Below the pieces are notes generated by a model. The model did no database searches and was not told the origin of the DNA. It saw only the letters and a list, made by a program, of their open reading frames with translations. Positions 52,001 to 63,790 of a stretch of DNA of 64,000 nt are shown here, one piece after another (the first letter of the stretch is position 1; every line of letters starts with the position of its first letter). The stretch comes from Malurus cyaneus samueli (taxonomy: Eukaryota; Chordata; Aves; Passeriformes; Maluridae). The position numbers were made by a program, and so were the translations under genes. The stretch spans positions 78,329,948-78,393,947 of the forward strand of contig CM019215.1 in assembly GCA_009741485.1 (NCBI GenBank), written 5' to 3'.

Positions 52001-52790
52001 ATAATTGCATCTTTCTTGTGAGAAAGTCTAACATCCTACAGATATGCAAAGCTGAGGCATGTAGTGACTAAAGAGTTTTTAAAAGGTAGTTATGTAAGTC
52101 TGCATCAAGGTTCACATAAAGCCTTAGACACAGATGTGTGTGAGCTTCTTAAGAATTTTAAGACAGTCATGTTTAATTATTGGAAAGGACTGTGGTCCTT
52201 CTGCCTGCTGACCTTTACAGTGCACAAACTAAGGAGTAACTTCTTGGCAGACTGAATTGCAATAGGATTACCCGTTTCTCTCACGATGAAGTTCTCAGCA
52301 AGACTTTATTTAACCTTGAAACAGAATTATTTCCATTTCCATTTGTGGTCTCTTCCTCTATCTTGGGAAAAAAAAACAGGACAGTCTATATCCTTCAAGG
52401 TACTAATATATTTTATGCTTTTATATTAATTTTACACAAAAATATGAATGTTCCTTTCCATCAAACATGGAAGTAGTAAATATTTTGGATCTCTATTAGG
52501 GAAGAAGTATAATACTCTTGATACTGGAAGAGGTGCACAGAATGTTTTACACTAATGGTGTGTCACAGTTTGGGTTTTGTTCCATGCACTGGTCCTCCAA
52601 GAGTGCCTACTTTTGATGCAGAGTTGCTGACACGGACACCCAGCTGGTGCACCAGTTTGCCCAGCAGACTCTGGAATCTTCTTGATAATCTTGAGATTGT
52701 TCTGACCGTTTGGGTACTTTTCCTGGTAACTGTGAGCTCTGGAAACATTGGAAGAATCTGAAGGTTCCTGATAGTCCTCCTACTGAGATG
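49098..52790. other. AT-rich noncoding stretch, no supported gene
   Basis: Contains an A/G tract at 51,436-51,482 and otherwise unremarkable sequence. Frames of 64-91 codons have no recognisable domains. The part 52,555-52,790 is GC-richer and runs into a CR1 fragment but does not itself read as CR1. Confidence 0.5.
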
Positions 52791-52796
52791 TAGCGG

Positions 52797-53072
52797 AAGG
52801 ATTTGTTTAGTCTTGAGAAAAAGAAGGCTCAGGGGAGACCTTAAAGCTCTCTACAACTATCAGAAAGGAGGGTGAACCGAGATGGGTCTCTTGACCCAAG
52901 TAACAAGAGACAAGATGAGAGGAAACGGCCTCAAGTTGCATCAGGGGAGGTTTAGATTGGATATTAGGAAATATTTCTTCACAGAAAGACGTTGGAGCAG
53001 GCTGTCCAGGGAAGTGGTTAAATCAACATCTCTGGACATAAAGACATGTAGAGGAGACTCTTAGATGTGACA
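52797..53072 (+). mobile_element. CR1 LINE ORF2 C-terminal fragment
   Basis: Plus-strand text encodes the CR1 ORF2 tail. A relic of LFSLEKKRLRGDL at about 52,806-52,845 is followed by an open frame at 52,882-53,064 that reads RGNGLKLHQGRFRLDIRKYF and then FTERRWSRLSREVV. The one-base-scale gap where HWN is expected before RLSREVV marks a deletion. The element lacks its 5' part and the terminal octamers. Confidence 0.9.
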
Positions 53073-54859
53073 GTGTTATGTTTCTAAGTAAAACTAAAGA
53101 TAAGGATAGCTCAAGCAACTTGCAACAGACTTTCACAGCTGTCCTTGATCATGGCGTGTCTGAAGCCTTAGGAACCTGCAGATTTTAGGAAGGGTCAAAT
53201 ACCCTTTTAACCCATGGGTGTAGAGAAACCTATGTAAGAGTCAGGTCTAGAAAACATCTTCTAAAAAAGCAGCTTGTTCAGAAAAATATAAGGAGGAGGC
53301 CAGGGCTGATAAATTTCCTGTATCCAGCATTTACACCCTGAGACACAGTGATCCTATGCTTCAGGGCACAGTCCACAGGCCCTGTTGGATTAACTGCCCA
53401 TTTCCAGTTGGACACTGGGTCTCAGAGTTTGAGAATGCAGCATAAACTTTGCAAGCCTAAAGCTTTAAGAGTTGACTGAGAGTTCTAGCTGATACTGGGA
53501 TGTGTGGTCTTCTGGTCTGCAGGAGGTATGCAGTTATTGAGGAGATATCATGACAGAGCTATGGGGAGGAGGACATCATAGTGTGTGGCATCAGAGAGAG
53601 TGAGATTTACTGGATTTACTGGGAGAACTGGATTTACTCAAAGACCTTGCAGCTTCAAGAACCTGAAGCAGAGGGGCCCGCATGTGTAAAGTTGGAAAGC
53701 AGAAACTGCTATCAGGATTAAGGCTGGAAGCCAGTGACTTCTTGTACCAGGAGGAATGCTCCTGTCCCACCCTGTGACGTGCATTTACAGAATCGATTAA
53801 TGTCATTGTAGTTGGAAAGAAGCTTGGAGTGCCATCAGATGGAACATCTGCGAGGACTATGTATGAGATACCCAGGAACACTAGAAGGAAGCTGTGAACA
53901 GCAGTGTTAGGGGACTAATAAAGATGATTGGAGGCCTCCGCTTTCTATACCTGATTTCATCTAGGAATCACATTCTGGATGCTGTGAACTGATTTTCTAA
54001 GCTCACCCCAGCTACTCCTCCATGTATATGCCAATCTGATGATCTGGATGCTGACACCGCCAGGTTGATCTGGAAAGCATCAAACAGCAAACATGCAATG
54101 CCCAAACACTTGGGGCAGCTAGAGATGTGAGGGGGTGCAGGTGAGGTTGTCTGCAGTTCTGCTGGTAAAGTGGAATGGCCTGAGCAGGAATTGACAAATT
54201 CTTCAGTTTAATAACAGTGCAGCTGCTGTTGACATCAGGGGCTGTGAATATGGGATTCTCTTTGAAGGTCAACAGCTTCTCGGAAGAGATGAAGTCCATT
54301 TGACTAGACAGCACAGAAGTATCTTTGATAACAAGCCAGAGAAGCAGTGTGTAAGGCCCCAAAATCTTGCTCGATGAGCATCTTAAAAGGACTTACATTT
54401 TTTTCTGTACTCTGAGTTAGATGCGCAGGAAAAATAATGACAGGATATCCTCAGGAGGTCAAAATAACAACAACAAAACTTTACTGGCAATTTAAGAAAA
54501 GCAAAGAACTTCGGCAAAAGTTGGAGTAGCATTCAATCAAAACATTTCACAAAACATCAATGTAGACCATTCAATGTAACAAACTACCAGCCCATCTGAT
54601 TATAAGCTACTCAGTATTCAGAAAGAGGGAATTAGAAGAAGAAAGAAAAGGAAAGAACAGTTATTAAAAAGAACAAATATAGCTACCACTCCTGGTTCCA
54701 GAGGTTCAGCAGACAGAAATTCCAAGAGGAGGTAGGGTCAAGACTTGTGGCCCTCACATTGTATCTTGTCAAAACTCTTAATGAATTGGATTTATTTCTA
54801 AATATAGATTTAAATATTACCTCTTTGACTTCTCTTCAGTTTGTTCTGTCATAAATGTG
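53073..54859. other. Moderately GC-rich block of unknown origin
   Basis: About 1.3 kb (53.08-54.4 kb) is richer in GC than the general background and follows a CR1 tail. Two minus frames (96 codons at 53,591-53,881 and 116 codons at 54,012-54,362) have no recognisable domain. It could be a decayed retroelement internal region. The rest, to 54,859, is AT-rich. Confidence 0.35.
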
Positions 54860-54865
54860 ATAGGA
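54860..54865. repeat. Target-site duplication ATAGGA, left copy
   Basis: ATAGGA immediately precedes the LTR's TG end and is repeated exactly at 55,308-55,313. Confidence 0.9.
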
Positions 54866-55307
54866 TGTCGGAGCAACCATTTGCCAGAGACAGGAGAGAC
54901 ACAGAAACGACCTCGTAGATGTGGTGCAACGTGAACTTTCTCTCTCAAACTTTATTGCGTGCTCCAGAGGGTTTTTATACCCAAGGTTTCTAACGGTAAC
55001 AGCAGTCAAACTTAACGCTCTTTCTAACGGGGATAACAGTAACTTAACGTTCATAAGCTCCTACTAACGATATATAATTCCTTATATGGTAATTGTGCCA
55101 TTGCAGGTAACGCGTGCTGACTCCCTCTGCCACACAGTTACATTGATGGTTCTCATGGCCATGAGGGTACTTGAGACAGACCCCACTGGAACAGTTACAG
55201 CACCTGCCGGCTGCTGACCAACGATGGCCAACGGTCCAGACTGTTCCAGAATATTCACTAGTCTTCTCTGCCCTTACTAGGCCTAGGCCTTAGCCAGGCC
55301 TACCACA
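54866..55307 (-). mobile_element. Solo ERV LTR, 442 bp, ERVK/alpharetrovirus-like
   Basis: On the minus strand the element starts TGTGGTAGGCCTGG (55,307) and ends CTCCGACA (54,866), giving the canonical TG...CA ends. A TATAAAAAC box is at 54,971-54,979 and an AATAAA signal at 54,951-54,956, only about 23 bases downstream. R must therefore be very short, as in alpha- and betaretrovirus-like LTRs. It is flanked by an exact 6-bp duplication, ATAGGA, the length typical of that group. There is only one LTR and no internal sequence between the duplications, so it arose by LTR-LTR recombination. The intact duplication and signals suggest a fairly recent insertion. The 72-codon minus frame inside it is not a gene. 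Confidence 0.9.
54951..54979 (-). promoter_or_regulatory. LTR TATA box and poly(A) signal
   Basis: TATAAAAAC (54,971-54,979) and AATAAA (54,951-54,956) are read on the minus strand. Their spacing puts the expected transcription start near 54,950 and polyadenylation only slightly downstream. Confidence 0.8.
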
Positions 55308-55313
55308 ATAGGA
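55308..55313. repeat. Target-site duplication ATAGGA, right copy
   Basis: Exact match to 54,860-54,865. The empty site would read GTG-ATAGGA-CTGG. Confidence 0.9.
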
Positions 55314-55695
55314 CTGGTGGAGCAGGTGGAGCAGCTGTGTGCAGCACTGGGCAGCCTTGGCTGCTCCACACATGGACCAACACAGCAGCCCATACCTTGC
55401 TTGAGGAGAAAAAAGAAGGCAAAGAAAAAACCGCACTGACTTAAATGTTTTGATTTCCACATGTGAGAGTTCATGCTTTTACAACATTGTCCAAATGGAG
55501 ACCTCCTCTGATACTTAGGGACTCAGCATTAATTCCAAGAACCTTAAGCACATAAACCCATCATAAACATGTTTAAGCCTACATTTATAGATATATATAA
55601 GTGTATTAGAACTGGTTTGACATGTTATGCCTTAGAAGTTATTATTTTTAGCAGGAGCTCAGGAAGCATGAAAATTATCTAAGACCCAAAAAGTG
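55314..55695. other. Noncoding spacer, nothing recognised
   Basis: Flank of the solo LTR, first GC-rich then AT-rich. No gene is seen. Confidence 0.5.
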
Positions 55696-55699
55696 TGAC

Positions 55700-56078
55700 T
55701 GATGAAGACTATTGGAATCATAAGTCACAAGAGGAAGAAAGCAACAATTTAATACCTCGTAGACTTGAAACAGGCAGGAGGTATAACCTATTTTCTGTGC
55801 CCGCAAAGGACATAGGAACTAATGGGCTTAAAATGCAGGCAGGAAGATTTAGATCTGCTATTCAGAAAGCTTCTCTCTTAAGAGATAGCATCATACTGTA
55901 ACAGACTGTAAAAGGGGTTTAGTCCTCCCGCCCAAGGATTTTTAAAGAATTAATTAAATAGTCACCTGGCAGGAATGACAGCTCTGATGGTAAAACATTC
56001 CCCAAGACAAGGGATGAACTAATTGAACCTTGGGGCCTCTTTCAGCACTACTGCTTCACAGCTGTGTAAATAAGTAAT
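55700..56078 (+). mobile_element. Ancient CR1 LINE 3' end
   Basis: The plus-strand text follows the old CR1 3' part. GACATAGGAACTAATGGGCT and GCAGGAAGATTTAGATCTGC correspond to the ORF2 block with the pattern N-G-x-K-x-x-x-G-R-F-R. GATTTTTAAAG follows, then TCACCTGGCAGGAATGACAG. The end, near CTTGGGGCCTCTTTCAGCAC, matches the CR1 3' untranslated stretch that precedes the terminal octamers. It is strongly diverged, so it is one of the oldest copies here. Confidence 0.8.
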
Positions 56079-59000
56079 CACTGCAAAGGGGGAGCTACAA
56101 AGCTGTCCTATAACAAAAAACCTTTTTTCAGAAAAAGAAAATCTTAATGTGGGCAATTTGGTAGGCATAGTAAAGCCCGATTTAAATTTTAATTAACATT
56201 TTCTGAAAGAGGGATTTTTTTAATCCATACTTATTGCTAAGGACAAAATTATTTATTTTTCAGTTGTTGAAAACTGGAAGAGATTTCATGTAAGTAAATA
56301 TGATGAAAACATTCATTATTTTCACCTTTTGCATTCTCACAAAATTTAAACCTCAATTTTTCCAAATCTTCCATCTTTGTCCTTAGAATTAGGACAAAAA
56401 TGGTAATAAATTATTTACATTTCAAATCTAATGGATTTGTTAACTTTCACTTAATAAAGTAAAAAAAATGCTCAAAAGAAAGTATATGTGGTGCCTGTCA
56501 GGCTATAGAGATTGAACTTCTCTATTAAGTAAAGATGAACATCATGGGTTAAACAGGTGAATTTGCAGAGGATGATGTGTGGAAGTCATCAACTCAACAA
56601 ACACATAATCTGATTTATAAGTTTCTAATTTATCTGTTAACATATTATGAAGTTTTGTTGCAAGTATATATTGTTCTCTAAAGTCAGAAATAGCAGAGCC
56701 TTTAGTCCTGGCATTTAGTTCTGGTTAGGGTTTTTTAATTAACTCTGAAGAATTGAATGTGATAAAATGAATCTGTAATACTATTCAGTTTTGCAGCCTC
56801 TAAATATCATTATTGTTTGGATACTAAAGATTTTTTTTACACTTTAGTGAGATTAAAAAATCTCAAGCAGAAGACATTATTGTTTATAGATCACATTTAT
56901 AAGCACTATCTGGACATTAAAAAAGGTATATTTTTAATTCTACCCTCACAAAGTGAAAAAAAGAATGTTCTAGCATTGTTTATTTAATAAAGATGACCAA
57001 AAATATAAACGAAATTCAAAATTTTATTGATTATAGAAGGTGAGTCTATCTGGCCTGCAGGAGAGACTGTCATCTCTCACAGAAATGTCTAGAGAGGCCT
57101 TCATCTTTTTAAGAGAAAATAGTCATATTTCTATGCATGATTTAGTTAATTGACTAATTTTCCACACTTTAATGCCGCTAAAAATGTTTTATAAAGAATT
57201 AATTTTGCCTGATCCTCAGGCTGTTTACTTTTTGAATTGTACCTGTCTTTATTGTTGACTAAGTTGTATTTTATTATGTTATGCTGACCTATATTATATT
57301 GTATCATATTACAATGCATCATATCATATCATACAATCAAGAAATGTAGTTCATGATGCTGCTGTTTCATGGCATCATCTTCCCATCCTCCTTGTTCTCC
57401 TTAGTGTTGAGTAAAATCTCAGAGGTTTAGTTTACACTTACCTCATGCTTTGCCACATATTCAATTTTTACTTCTCTGTCCATTCTAATGAAATACATTT
57501 TTAAACCATAATTTAAAGATGCATAGTGTTGAAACTGCTGCATCTGCATGGATTCTTGATATAGTCCATTGCAGCATATTTAAATTGTTCTGATCTTATT
57601 TATAAATCTTAACAAGTAAGGCTACTGAACTGCATTCTTCCATACGACACAAATACATTTTGCTATGCTCAGTACACATTGGTGACCATTACTACTTCTT
57701 TTTATCTGCAGTGAACATAATCTCCCACAGCTGTAGAGTAAGAATATTGAGTAATTTGAAATTATAGCATTTTAAAAGTCAATATCCTGTAACAGAAATT
57801 ACTTGCAACAAGCTTTTTATGTTGCTATCTTCCACAAAATTCAGATTTATTTTGTCTGTTTTTTACTACAGCAGATATAGACTGGTGAATCACAGTAACT
57901 TCCAGCTCCATGCTGATTCCCTGCCGCTGTTGAAACTGGCAGTCCTGCACATAAGTTGTACTTCTTTTATTATCCAGAAATCTTTCAGTTACTCAAGGTT
58001 CTTAAGATGTTCTGGTGGTAACCTTAACCATGGTAAAAGTCAGATAAATTCTTATTTATAATCTTGATATATCTGTAGTGAAATCAAGAAAGAAGTCATA
58101 CTTGCCTTCACCTCTGCTCACATGGGAGTAAAACTGGAAAGAACAGGGGCTAAGTAGTAGCTGTAATTCTGTTGAGGGTAAACCTTTTATGCTTGGGATA
58201 TTCCTCCACAGTACCTGGCCTAGGTTAAATATACTTTATATGTCCAGAGCTGGGAAAAAAATATTTTAGAATAATGCATAATTGGGCCCAATACTTCTGA
58301 TCTTTCATTGCCTTATATCTTCTGAAGTCCTTTATCTGTATAAAGTAAAAGTAATGTACAGGTGTGATGTTGTCTGACTGCTGATTTAGTTCCACAATCA
58401 TTGTAGGAAGTGTAAAGCAACAGAGAATATATTGTGCTGTGAAATGGGTGTAAAGGTGCTAAAATGTAGCTACAAACAAAAAGACTATTGAATTGCTACT
58501 GTGTGCTGCTGAACAGCATAGACGACTTAATAGATATTGTGGGGCTAGTATGGAGTTTCTGAAATTATGGAAAACTATTCTATTTTTCTTTATAGAAAGG
58601 CTTATTTTTAATTGTTTTTTTAAAGCTTAATCAGTGGGCTAAAAACCAAAATACTTTTTCCATGGACAGGGCATTTTAAATTAAAGTGGAACGAGAAGGT
58701 AATCTATTAGTATGTAACTATATTTCTCCCTTTTTTATTTATCTTTTCATATAACTCCATGTAAAATCTTGCTCATAGTAAAATTTGATTTGTCATTTTT
58801 GATACATTCCTTTTCTTTCTCGGTGCCATGTCACGTAAATAAAGAATCTTCAGGACTAACATGATATATAAATTCTAGTATGCTTTTGCATAATTGCATG
58901 TGAAAATTATATGGATTAATCTTAGTCCTCCAAATGCGTAAATCCAGCATGTCTCATTTTTTAAAAAAAATTCTAAACTTGTGGAAGTTTACAGGACATA

Positions 59001-61565
59001 GTTTCTTCTTTTAATCACTATGCTGAAATTATTGCTGGGATCAAAAATGTGGGCTTATTGGGAACCTGCCTGTAATTAGTTGCTGTTAACCCAGAAGGCT
59101 TAGAATATCTCAGAATTATGCTACAGGAAAGTAATTGGCCCAAAAGGCTTTCCTTTTATGCAGGGGAAAGGATGGGTTGGAGGGAAGAATATGATATTCT
59201 CATCATAGTCTTGTAGACTTGTCAGGAGAGTGATGCTCTAGGCAAATATCATTAAAACCATTATTTGAATGGAAGTGATATTATCAGATTGGTACAAATC
59301 CTAAAGAACTTCCTATGAATTGAAGCCCTACTTTCATAGAAATACAGATGCTTCTGTCACATTTAGAAATGTACAATGTCTGATGCTTAAAATGATCAGA
59401 AGTTGTAAAGTTCAGTTTTAAAGTTTTTGCAGAAATGGATATTTTAGTCACCTGAAAGTGTCGTGCAACATTATGATGATGGTGCAGCAGTGGATATGAC
59501 AATTTTGCAAAGTGAAACTTTTTCTCCTAAGCAATGTATCTGCTTCCTCTCTTTTGAGACCTTAACACATGAAAATGTGCTCCTCTTAGGAGCTCAAGTA
59601 ATTTGCACACAACAGCACTTGAAGAACAACCATAGCTTAAGATGAAGTCTCACAGAATAAATTCTGTACATTGTGGTAAAGATTTAAGGCCAAAGTCCAT
59701 GGATTCTGTTGAGCAATCTGATTTTTAAAAAGGTGGGGCTTCAGGAACAACTTTCTTATCAAGTTCTCCTAAGAATATTCTGTTTCGAAAGTTTATTATC
59801 CATTGTCTGGTTTGTAGGAAGAAGAAATGAAAGTAGATGAAAGAAATTTAAATAGCAGGAATTTTTCAAAGTCAAATTGCACCCAAATTTCCCCCTTTAG
59901 CATAGTTCATTTTTCAATATGTTTATGCATATGTATTTTCCTTAAGAGACTACGAGTACATTGAAGTGTTGCAATTTATCAAGATGAAAAGTAGCATTTT
60001 TGATCAAAGTCCGATAAGGAAGGGGAAAAGATAGAAGGGATGTGAATTACTGTCCTAAATCAACCATTTCATATGGTGCTGTCACACAAAATCTTATTTC
60101 ATTATAAAAACAAAGGTAAAAATTGTATGGAACTCCACTTTTTGTGATCACTAATGAGTTGTTCTGCTCCTATTTTCGTCCAAAAGTTTTGGAAATAAAA
60201 GTGTGTAAGTCCAATAGTCAGATATTTACAAGCTGTTGTCTGTCCCCAGTGTTTTTTTCAGACATGTTGGTATTTACTTTATTTGTGTTTACTGTGAGAG
60301 AACCATGTAGTTATTTTAAGGGAGACTGCAGCTTCACTACTTTGATATTCCCATATTTCTCATTGAGATTCTATGTGTCTAAAAGTTTTCTGAGCAGCTG
60401 CAGAGACTGCAAGTGTTTGGAAAGGATTGTTTTTGTCCAGAGCAGACATACTTTGCTGAGTGGAAAAGCGGGAAGCTGTTCAGAGGCATTATGTTACAAA
60501 AGAATCCTTTTCCTTGTTGGGGAGAAACCGTGACTTTGTACTTCAAACAATTACTCTTAAGGAGAGGGGAATCAGAACAAGTCCTCTGTATTGAGACAAA
60601 AATTATAGTACATTCTGTCTCCTTTATTATCCTTGTTTAAAACCTGAGACTTTAAAAGCAGTTCAGTGTTCTCCACTACATTTCTCTTTTCATGTGCACC
60701 ATTCCAACCCACATCCCACATCTCTTTCTTCCATTGCTAACCTAGCTGCTGTACAGGAGTGGAATTTCTGGGTTTGGCCAAGGCAGCCTTTTAGCTTAAA
60801 TTTTGTTACAGATGTGGCAATTCTTGTTGCCATTCAGCATTGACTGAGGATCTCCAGAGGTAAGGAATTAGTCAACAACTTTCAGAACAGTAAATTTCAG
60901 TGACAAGGGCAAAGAGGATTATGTACCTTACAACTGCAGTTGGTCAGACTTCTGTGTCTATGAGCACGTGTGCCTGCATGCATGTGCAGATTGTAAGATA
61001 TCTTGTGAAGTTGAATTCTGTCAAGTAAACATTCAAAACCAGCAATTTTAAAATTTAGTGAAGATAGAGGAATGTCAAGTTAACTTATTGAAACTGTATT
61101 CTGACAAAAAGATATAATTGAGACAGAAGTTGCAAAACAATTGCTTCCTGTGTAGCTAAGCATTCTTTTAGATCACAGTTTGGGTTTATTCCCCATGAAG
61201 CCATCTTTTGCTTGCAAGTACAGTTTTTTCCCTGATTAATGTTTGGGATGAGTGTGTGTGTGACAGTTAGAGAACTATTTCACAGGAGCAATGTGCTGTG
61301 ATTTGACATGCAACTTGCCTTCTTCTTAGGCAGACAGCTAAAACCTGAGATATCTAGCAGCAAAGGCATCGATAAAGTTATTTTGCTTTTTACCTCTTTA
61401 TTAATAAGCCCTAAGTAAGCAAAAAAATGTTACTTTTTGGGCTTCCCTGGGAGAAAATAATGTGTTAAAATGACAGGGTTTTTTTATTTGGGTTTTTGTT
61501 GGGTTTTTTTCAGGCAATATTCCCCAAAACAATTTAGTCTCCAACTTTATTTAGATTACTTAATT
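56079..61565. other. Long AT-rich stretch without a supported gene
   Basis: No named repeat is recognised. A short ATATC/TATTA-rich segment lies at 57,250-57,335, and T/G tracts at 61,478-61,510. The 136-codon plus frame at 60,123-60,533 is not low-complexity but has no family pattern and no Kozak or splice context that I trust. It is recorded as a finding. Confidence 0.5.
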
Positions 61566-61567
61566 TT

Positions 61568-62930
61568 TAAAATTACCTCCCTTGACCTGCTGACCACGCT
61601 ACTTTTTATATGAAACAGGATACAGTCGACTTTCTGGGCTTCAAGTGCATGTTGCCAGCTTACATCCAGTATTTTGTCCATCAGTAGTCCCAACTCCTTC
61701 TCCACAGGGCTGCTCTCAATCCATTCATGCCCCAGTCTCTTGTGATGCTGGGTACTGCCTCAATACAAGCATAGGAACTTGCATTTGGCCTTGTTAAATT
61801 TAATGAGGTTTACATTCCTCAAGTTTTCAAGGTTCCTTTGGATGACGTCCTGTCCCTCAAGTGGATCAGCTTCACCTCTCAGCTTGGTGTCATCTGCAAA
61901 CTTGCTCAGGGCACACTTGATCTCTTTGTGTCATTAAGGTATTAAATAGTATTGGTCCCAGGACACACCTTCAGGGGGCACCACCCCTTACTGGTTCCCA
62001 CTTGGACCCTGAGCCATTGACTGTAACTCTCCATCCAGGCAATTTCCTAACACTCCATCCCTTAAACCATATCTCTCTAATGTAATGGGAATAATGTTGT
62101 GGAGGCCCATATCAAGGCTTTACAGAAGCCTGGGTAGATGACAATTGTAGCTATTCCCCAGTCCATAGTGTAGTCACTCCATCCCTAGATTAGTCAGGCA
62201 TGATTTGCCCTTAGTGAAGCTGTCTTTCATATGTTTTGGCATGTTGTCCAGGAGGATTTTCTCCAGGATGTTACTGGACAAAGAGGTGAGGTAGTTCCCA
62301 GGGTTCTGCTTTTTACCTTTTATTTTTTTAAATGGGTGCAACATTTGTCTTCTTTCCATTTACTATGGACTCTGTCTCGCTACTGCAGCCTTTAAATAAG
62401 CCTTTAAATATCATAGAGTACAGCTTGGCAACCACACCAGCCTTTTACTGCAGATGTTGGGATGCATCTTGTTGAGTCCCAAGGAGTTGATTATTTTCAG
62501 GTTCTTCAGATGCTCTCAAACCTGATCTTAGCTTATGATCACAGAGACTTCATTTCCCTACTCCATCCCTCAGGTTTTGAGAGGTGCACACTGAGAAATT
62601 ACCATTGAAAATGGAGACAAAAAATACTGAGGATTACCTCTGCCATGTTGATTGTCACCAGATCTGTCATCTTTTGGCAAGTGGAGTGCATTTTCTTCAA
62701 TCTTCCTTTTTTGGCCAACATGCCTGTAAATGCTTCTCTTACTACTCTTTGCATTCCTAACCAAATACAGCTCCATCTGCACTTTAACTTTCACAATCTC
62801 ATCCTTACTCATTTGGGAATTGTCCCTGTACTCATCCCAGGATATGCATCCCAGGTTACACAGCATGTACATTTCCTTCTTACACTTTAGTTTGACCAGA
62901 ATGTCCTTACTGAGTGTGGAAAGATGACTG
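61568..62930 (-). mobile_element. Long CR1 LINE ORF2 remnant
   Basis: The minus strand carries about 1.36 kb of CR1 ORF2. At 62,570-62,872 the linker reads SWDEYRDNSQMSKDEIVKVK, then RSIYRHVGQKRKIEEN, a good match to the CR1 pattern W-E-E-Y-R-D and Y-R-Y-V-x-x-K-R-K. At 62,174-62,359 it reads PGNYLTSLSSNILEKILLDN and then FTKGKSCLTNL, the RT palm block. Further left are the relics of the Phe-Ala-Asp-Asp region (reverse complement of CATCTGCAAACTTGCTCAGG, 61,889-61,908) and of the EKDLGVL block (about 61,690). Frameshifts and stops break it into pieces. Both the endonuclease and the 3' tail are missing. Confidence 0.93.
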
Positions 62931-63400
62931 GGAGTAAAATAAGAGGATGGAAATTATAGAGTAAAATGCAGCATCTACTCCCTGGATGGAATGGGGTTGG
63001 CATGCTTGAAGCCTATCCCACAATGATTCCTCATACACATGATCTGCAACTATAAGCACTTGATAAGGGAGTGGGGAGGACGGAACAGAGGCTGAAGCAG
63101 AGTGGAAATACCGTGGCCAGTTTCTGTAAAAATTCTTGCAGGGAGGGGAACTTGACAGTAGGAGTTTTTGCAGCTGATAAACCGCACAACACCTGTTCAC
63201 CAAGGGAGACAAGAGAAGATGTCCTGCTGCTGAGCCAACAACTGTGGCAAGATCGTTCTCCTTCATTAAACTTGGTTCATTATAGCCTAACTGTAAATAG
63301 ACTGAACCTGTTTTCTCTCCCATAGGGACATCTATTCAACAAGAACCAAACTCTGTGTGTGCTGAATACTTTTACTGGGGATTAGAGTTTGTCTGTATTT
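62931..63400. other. Mixed noncoding stretch, possibly ERV-related
   Basis: GC-richer sequence with a 138-codon minus frame (62,907-63,323) and an 84-codon plus frame (63,071-63,325), both unrecognised. It lies between the CR1 remnant and a possible LTR and could be retroviral internal DNA. No domain supports this. Confidence 0.3.
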
Positions 63401-63790
63401 TGTTTTGGGTATATTTTTGCAGTCAGACACTCTCCCCAGAAATCCTCAAACCTTAACCTGTCAAAAATTTATATTAATACAGAATGTTATACTGTAAACT
63501 GTTGGTTCAAGTCCTTCACAGGCACTGGCTGTCGCTGGCAGTGGGTGACATTCAAGAATAAAGCCCTGTGACCAACTGAGGGGTCATGGAGTGGGAAGAT
63601 CCGATGAGGGGTCTCTTGTGTTCTTGGTGTGTGTTCCTGAACAAATCAGTCAAAGTCCCTCCAGTCCAGCAGCCCTGCCCAGGGGAGGGTTCCCTAAAGG
63701 GGCACTGACAGACTGCTCAGGTAGAAGGGTTTGGGCTTTCCTGGAGCAGTGACAGATCAATAAAACACCAAGGATCGAGGAAATCTCCTC
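63400..63790 (+). mobile_element. Possible ERV LTR
   Basis: There is a TATA-like TATATTAA near 63,470, an AATAAA at 63,557-63,562 and another at 63,759-63,764. Between them lies GC-rich text that resembles songbird LTRs that I recall. Neither TG...CA ends nor a target-site duplication could be fixed. It might instead be the terminal exon of a noncoding transcript. Confidence 0.4.
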
